9,991 nucleotides of DNA from Desulfuromonadaceae bacterium UBA6124 (lineage in GTDB: Bacteria > Desulfobacterota > Desulfuromonadia > Desulfuromonadales > Trichloromonadaceae), in NCBI GenBank assembly GCA_002423365.1, contig DIVU01000367.1:199-10189 (forward strand), written 5' to 3'. The translations under genes and the position numbers were made by a program. This document shows positions 7,157 through 9,991 of this stretch, piece after piece. Each line of letters begins with the position of its first letter. Position 1 is the first letter of the stretch. The notes under the pieces are model-generated. The model was not told the DNA's origin. It did no database searches and worked only from the letters and a program-made list of their open reading frames with translations.

Positions 7157-7975
7157 TTAATATTTCCCGAATTCGTCGTCATCTAGGGCGATCTGTGAGG
7201 TCGCCTTGGTTTTGCCGGACGGAAGGGCGGGAACGCCTCCCCAGGACAACTCACGGCCAGCCGGCTTGGCGGTTGTATGGATCTGCTCGCTGGCGCTCTG
7301 GACTTGGCCGACCAGAGCGTTGAGATCGAGAGCCAGGCGCATGAGCGAACCACGGATGGCGTCCCGCTCATCCCGCGGGTTGACATCGATGGTCAGGTCG
7401 CCGGCGGCCAGCCGCTTGAGATTGTCCACCATCTCATGTTCCAGGTCGTCGGCGAAACGGTCCATGGTTTCCGCCAGAACCCCGAGTTCGTCCCGCCGGT
7501 TCAGGTTCAGGCGCGAACCAAGCCAGCCGTCGGACATCTCGCCCAGAATGGCGACCACCCGCGCCATGGGCTCGGTAAGGCTGCGGGCGGTAAGAAAAAC
7601 CAGCAGCAGCACAAGCTGGATCACGGCAATTACGGTGGCGGCCATGATGTTGAAGGTACGGGAGAGTTCGGCCTTGAGATCGTCCACATAGAGGCCGGCG
7701 CCGATACCCCAACCCCACTGGGGCTGCAGTTTGACGAAGGATATTTTCGGTACCGGCTGCTCGAAGCCCGGTTTGGACCAGCGGTACTCGACGAATCCTG
7801 CCCCGAGGTTTTGGGCGACATCGACCATTTCGACAAATAACGCCTTGCCGTCGGGATCGCGCAGCTCGTCGAGGGGGTTTCCTTCCAGTTCTGGCTTGAT
7901 CGGATGCATGATCATGACGGAAGCTAGGCTGTAGAGCCAAAAATAATTGTCCCCGTCGAAGTGGGTGTGGCGCAC
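7157..7975 (-). CDS. Truncated chemoreceptor: partial Cache, one membrane helix, tandem HAMP, no signalling domain
   Basis: The 272 residues begin (GTG) inside a single Cache domain that closely parallels the intact receptor at 4882-6567: HFDGDNYFWLYSL, MHPIKPELEGNPL, DPDGKALFVEM, PQWGWGIGAGLYVDDL at 85-100. A membrane helix follows at 108-131, then a HAMP (132-183) and a second HAMP-like unit (184-224). After QSASEQIHTTAK (226-237) the whole kinase-controlling hairpin is missing. The sequence jumps to a linker and an acidic end, IALDDDEFGKY, which resembles the C-terminal tail of Desulfuromonadia chemoreceptors. The first membrane helix and first Cache helix are also absent. AAGGAGG lies 11 nt before the GTG, overlapping the end of the upstream frame, so some translation is possible. 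With no route for exporting the Cache domain and no CheA/CheW contact, it is probably a decayed receptor (pseudogene). Confidence 0.7.
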   Translation of the reverse strand: MRHTHFDGDNYFWLYSLASVMIMHPIKPELEGNPLDELRDPDGKALFVEMVDVAQNLGAGFVEYRWSKPGFEQPVPKISFVKLQPQWGWGIGAGLYVDDLKAELSRTFNIMAATVIAVIQLVLLLVFLTARSLTEPMARVVAILGEMSDGWLGSRLNLNRRDELGVLAETMDRFADDLEHEMVDNLKRLAAGDLTIDVNPRDERDAIRGSLMRLALDLNALVGQVQSASEQIHTTAKPAGRELSWGGVPALPSGKTKATSQIALDDDEFGKY

Positions 7976-7981
7976 GGCCTC

Positions 7982-8428
7982 TTAGGCCTCCTTGAGCGCG
8001 GCCGATAAGACGCTCTCCTGTTTTACGGCAGGGTCGTTGCGTTGATCTCGGGTGATCGCGTCGAGGAGTTGATGCGCCGCCGGGGCGATCGATTCGGGTC
8101 GGCAGAAATAGATGGCTTCGCCGAGAGCAGAAGCTTCGCAGATCGGGCCCTGAGCAACTGGGCACTCTCGGCTGGCCAGCAACAGCGGCAGGTCGAGGCC
8201 GGCGCTTCGCAGCAGGCGGACCAGCTTGACGGTTTCGGCGTCAGGCAGGTTGGTGGCGGCCAGCAGGGCGTAGGGTGGATTCGAGCGCTGCGAGTGGATG
8301 GCCCAGTTGAGGGCTTCGGCTGGGGTGCCAACCTCGGTGACCGTAAATCCGCGCAAGCGTAGCAAAAAACTGATGCAGCCTAATGACTGCCTTTCGTAAT
8401 CCAGCACCAGTAGCGGTTGTGCCTTCAT
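7982..8428 (-). CDS. Pseudo-receiver (degenerate response-regulator receiver) protein
   Basis: The 148 residues follow the receiver fold: beta-1 PLLVLDYE (5-12), helix 1 and RGFTVTEVGTPAEAL (26-40), beta-3 YALLAATNLPD (53-63), beta-4 LPLLLASRE (80-88), beta-5 AIYFCRPES (105-113) and helix 5 IAPAAHQLLDAI (114-125). Key residues are lost. The phosphoacceptor Asp, four before the Pro of the NLPD turn, is Ala58; the acidic pair is Asp-Tyr; and the conserved Lys is Arg110. Phosphorylation is therefore not expected. It has no output domain. The last 20 residues (KQESVLSAALKEA) resemble the first helix of the Cache domain, and the TAA stop is followed in the same frame by the truncated receptor, so the two may once have been one reading frame. 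It lies behind an exact sigma-54 promoter. The ATG at 8426-8428 has a weak AAGG 9 nt upstream. Confidence 0.7.
   Translation of the reverse strand: MKAQPLLVLDYERQSLGCISFLLRLRGFTVTEVGTPAEALNWAIHSQRSNPPYALLAATNLPDAETVKLVRLLRSAGLDLPLLLASRECPVAQGPICEASALGEAIYFCRPESIAPAAHQLLDAITRDQRNDPAVKQESVLSAALKEA
7985..7991 (-). promoter_or_regulatory. Shine-Dalgarno-like AAGGAGG at the pseudo-receiver/truncated receptor junction
   Basis: AAGGAGG on the minus strand ends 1 codon before the TAA (7982-7984) and is 11 nt before the GTG at 7973-7975. This is a long but usable spacing for re-initiation. It also encodes Lys-Glu-Ala of the upstream frame, so its presence may be coincidental. Confidence 0.35.
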
Positions 8429-8482
8429 GGTAAAACCTTGTCGAAATGGCCGGTTTTGGTGGTTTGTTTCAGAAGGCAGAAA

Positions 8483-8498
8483 AGCAAGGGCGGTGCCA
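8483..8498 (-). promoter_or_regulatory. Predicted sigma-54 promoter upstream of the pseudo-receiver gene
   Basis: The minus strand reads TGGCAC-CGCCC-TTGCT, an exact match to the sigma-54 consensus TGGCAC-N5-TTGC(A/T). The predicted start is near 8472, giving a leader of about 44 nt to the ATG at 8428. Two enhancer-like repeats lie about 100 and 195 bp upstream of the predicted start. The gene before it encodes a sigma-54 activator. Confidence 0.82.
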
Positions 8499-8565
8499 GC
8501 CTGGCGATGAGGTGTAAGCTCCTGTATCCTTTTGAATTTTTATGGTTTGGCGGGGAGGCAAGGGA

Positions 8566-8579
8566 GTGACCAGAGTTAC
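8566..8579. promoter_or_regulatory. Putative enhancer site C for the pseudo-receiver promoter
   Basis: GTGACCAGAGTTAC matches 11 of 14 positions of site A (GTAACCAAGGTTAC) and keeps most of the inverted symmetry. It is centred about 100 bp upstream of the predicted sigma-54 start. Function is inferred. Confidence 0.45.
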
Positions 8580-8660
8580 CGTGAGTTGTGGCATCGCGTG
8601 GATCTCGAGCGCAACATTCTGAAACGACAGCATAAATTCCGCTGTGTCCAATTTCTTTTG

Positions 8661-8674
8661 GTGGTCAGGGTTAC
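8661..8674. promoter_or_regulatory. Putative enhancer site D for the pseudo-receiver promoter
   Basis: GTGGTCAGGGTTAC matches 10 of 14 positions of site A and 11 of 14 of site C. It is centred about 195 bp upstream of the predicted start, nearly the same distance as site A has from its own promoter. It lies 31 nt past the end of the activator gene. Function is inferred. Confidence 0.4.
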
Positions 8675-8705
8675 GGGGTTCCGTTCCGGTTCTACATCTG
8701 CGCGA

Positions 8706-9991
8706 TCACTCCTCGCGCAGTTTCTTCAGCCGTTTGCTGAGGGCCGGGCGGGTGATGCCGAGTAGCCCGGCAGCGATGCTTTGATTGTTTTTGGACCGTC
8801 GCAAGGCCTCTTCCACCACCAGCGTGGCCGCTTCTTCAAGGGTCGGCAGTCGTTCGGAAAAGACCAGATGCGGCAGGGTCTGGCCGGGAGCGGCGCCGAC
8901 ATTTGCCCGTGGCACCGTTTCCCCGGCACCGTGGCCGATGGCTTTCTTGAAACCATCCATGGAGAGCTTGCCCGATTGGTGCATGCTGAGGGCGTCGTAG
9001 ACCATCCCCATCAGTTCGCGGATGTTGCCGGGGAAGTGGTAGGTGCCGAGCAATACGGCCAGCTCGTCGGGTGGCGTCGGTTTCTTCCGGCCCATTTCCC
9101 TGGCGGCCTGTTCGAGGCAATGGTCGAGCAAGAGGGGGATGTCGCCGGAGCGCTGGCGCAAGGGGGGCAGATGTGCATGGTGCGCCTGCAGCCGGTAGAA
9201 CAGGTCTTTGCGGAAGCTTCCCTCGCCCAGTTTGGCGTTGAGGTCGTGGTTGGTGGCGACCACGACCCGCGCCCGGGACATTTTCGGTTTGTCGCTGCCC
9301 AAGGGCAGGTATTCCCCTTCTTGCAGCAGGCGCAGCAGTTTGATCTGGGAAATGGGACTCAAATCGCCGATTTCGTCGAGGAACAGGGTGCCGTCGGCGG
9401 CTTGTTCGATCATCCCCTGGCGGACCTGATCGGCGCCGGTGAAGGCTCCGCGCAGATGTCCGAAAAGGGTGTCGGAAAATATATTGTCGTCGAGCCCGGC
9501 AGCGTTGACCGCGACCCAGGGTCCTTCGGGGCGGCCGATGCAGTGGATGGCCCGGGCCAGCAGCTCTTTGCCGGTGCCGCTTTCGCCGGTGATCAGCACC
9601 GGTTGGCGGCCGGGGGCGATGGCCTCGACATAGCGAAATAGTGACAACATCTGCGGATCTTCGGTGGCGATGGCGGCGAAGGCCTCAGGGTGTTTGAGTT
9701 CTCCCTGCAGGACGTGCTGGGAGAGTTGGCGGTTTTCCCGTTCCAACTCGCGCAGATGCAATGCCCGCAGCACCCCGGCGATCAATCGGTCTTCTTCGAC
9801 GGTTTTGACGAAATAATCGAAAGCGCCGGCTTGCATGCAACGGACGGCGGTGTCGATCTGGTTGAGACCGCTGAGAATGATCACCGGGACGCTGGGATAT
9901 TCCTCGACGATCATCGCCAGCAGCCGTTCGCCGGAGATGTGGGGCATGGTCAGATCGAGGACGACCAGGTCGACGGGATGGCTCTGCATCA
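8706..9991 (-). CDS. NtrC-family sigma-54-dependent response regulator (N-terminus outside window)
   Basis: This enhancer-binding protein remodels sigma-54 RNA polymerase by ATP hydrolysis once its receiver is phosphorylated. About the first 40 residues lie beyond the right edge. In the visible part (numbered from the Met at 9989) the phosphoacceptor is Asp12 in VVLDLTMP and the conserved Lys is Lys62 in DYFVKT, where Thr replaces the usual Pro. The AAA+ domain spans about 105-345: Walker A GESGTGKE at 135-142, the sigma-54-contacting loop GAFTGA at 181-186, Walker B TLFLDEIGD at 201-209, the arginine-finger region FRKDLFYRL at 259-267, and FPGNIREL at 319-326. A Fis-type helix-turn-helix closes the protein (NNQSIAAGLLGITRPALSKRLKKL, about 401-424). 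All elements needed for activation are intact. The two downstream sigma-54 promoters and their repeated upstream sites are natural targets. A cognate kinase is not visible in the window; the sensor at 1-2133 is one candidate. Confidence 0.96.
   Translation of the reverse strand, partial: MQSHPVDLVVLDLTMPHISGERLLAMIVEEYPSVPVIILSGLNQIDTAVRCMQAGAFDYFVKTVEEDRLIAGVLRALHLRELERENRQLSQHVLQGELKHPEAFAAIATEDPQMLSLFRYVEAIAPGRQPVLITGESGTGKELLARAIHCIGRPEGPWVAVNAAGLDDNIFSDTLFGHLRGAFTGADQVRQGMIEQAADGTLFLDEIGDLSPISQIKLLRLLQEGEYLPLGSDKPKMSRARVVVATNHDLNAKLGEGSFRKDLFYRLQAHHAHLPPLRQRSGDIPLLLDHCLEQAAREMGRKKPTPPDELAVLLGTYHFPGNIRELMGMVYDALSMHQSGKLSMDGFKKAIGHGAGETVPRANVGAAPGQTLPHLVFSERLPTLEEAATLVVEEALRRSKNNQSIAAGLLGITRPALSKRLKKLREE

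Noticed and set aside
8469..8651. Possible 60-codon gene on the minus strand
   Set aside because: It overlaps an exact sigma-54 promoter and an enhancer-like site, has no recognisable homology, and shows no convincing ribosome binding site.

Overview
The window holds one strand-coherent block of signal-transduction genes, all read on the minus strand. In order of transcription (right to left) they are: the 3' part of an NtrC-type sigma-54-dependent response regulator (8706-9991, continuing off the right edge); a short pseudo-receiver protein (7982-8428) followed in the same frame, after a single TAA, by a truncated chemoreceptor (7157-7975); a regulatory and leader region (6568-7156); an intact chemoreceptor (4882-6567); cheD (4333-4869); a CHASE4-HAMP-triple-PAS membrane sensor without any output domain (2130-4331); and a Cache-HAMP-PAS-PAS membrane sensor (1-2133) whose C-terminus lies off the left edge. 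No RNA genes, CRISPR arrays or insertion sequences were seen.

The GC-rich composition, the sigma-54 regulation, the abundance of Cache/CHASE/PAS sensors, the chemoreceptor tail ending in an acidic DDDEF.KY motif and a Cys-rich PAS domain suggest a Desulfuromonadia-type deltaproteobacterium (Geobacter/Desulfuromonas/Pelobacter relatives). This assignment is inference from gene style only.

The last four genes form a tight operon: the chemoreceptor stop is 12 nt from the cheD start, cheD is 1 nt from the CHASE4 sensor, and the two sensors overlap by 4 nt (ATGA). The operon pairs a receptor with its likely deamidase and with two periplasm-sensing proteins.

The most interesting signal is regulatory. 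Two sequences that fit the sigma-54 -24/-12 consensus lie upstream of the pseudo-receiver gene (8483-8498, exact TGGCAC-N5-TTGCT) and of the intact chemoreceptor (6755-6770, one mismatch). Each is preceded by two copies of a GTRACC-N2-GGTTAC-like inverted repeat, placed about 100-195 bp upstream of the predicted start, as expected for an enhancer-binding protein. An enhancer-binding protein gene is the immediate upstream neighbour. The simplest reading is a local sigma-54 regulon that switches on a chemoreceptor/CheD/sensor operon. Beside it is a decayed or remodelled paralogue that kept its promoter but lost its signalling domain and its first membrane helix.
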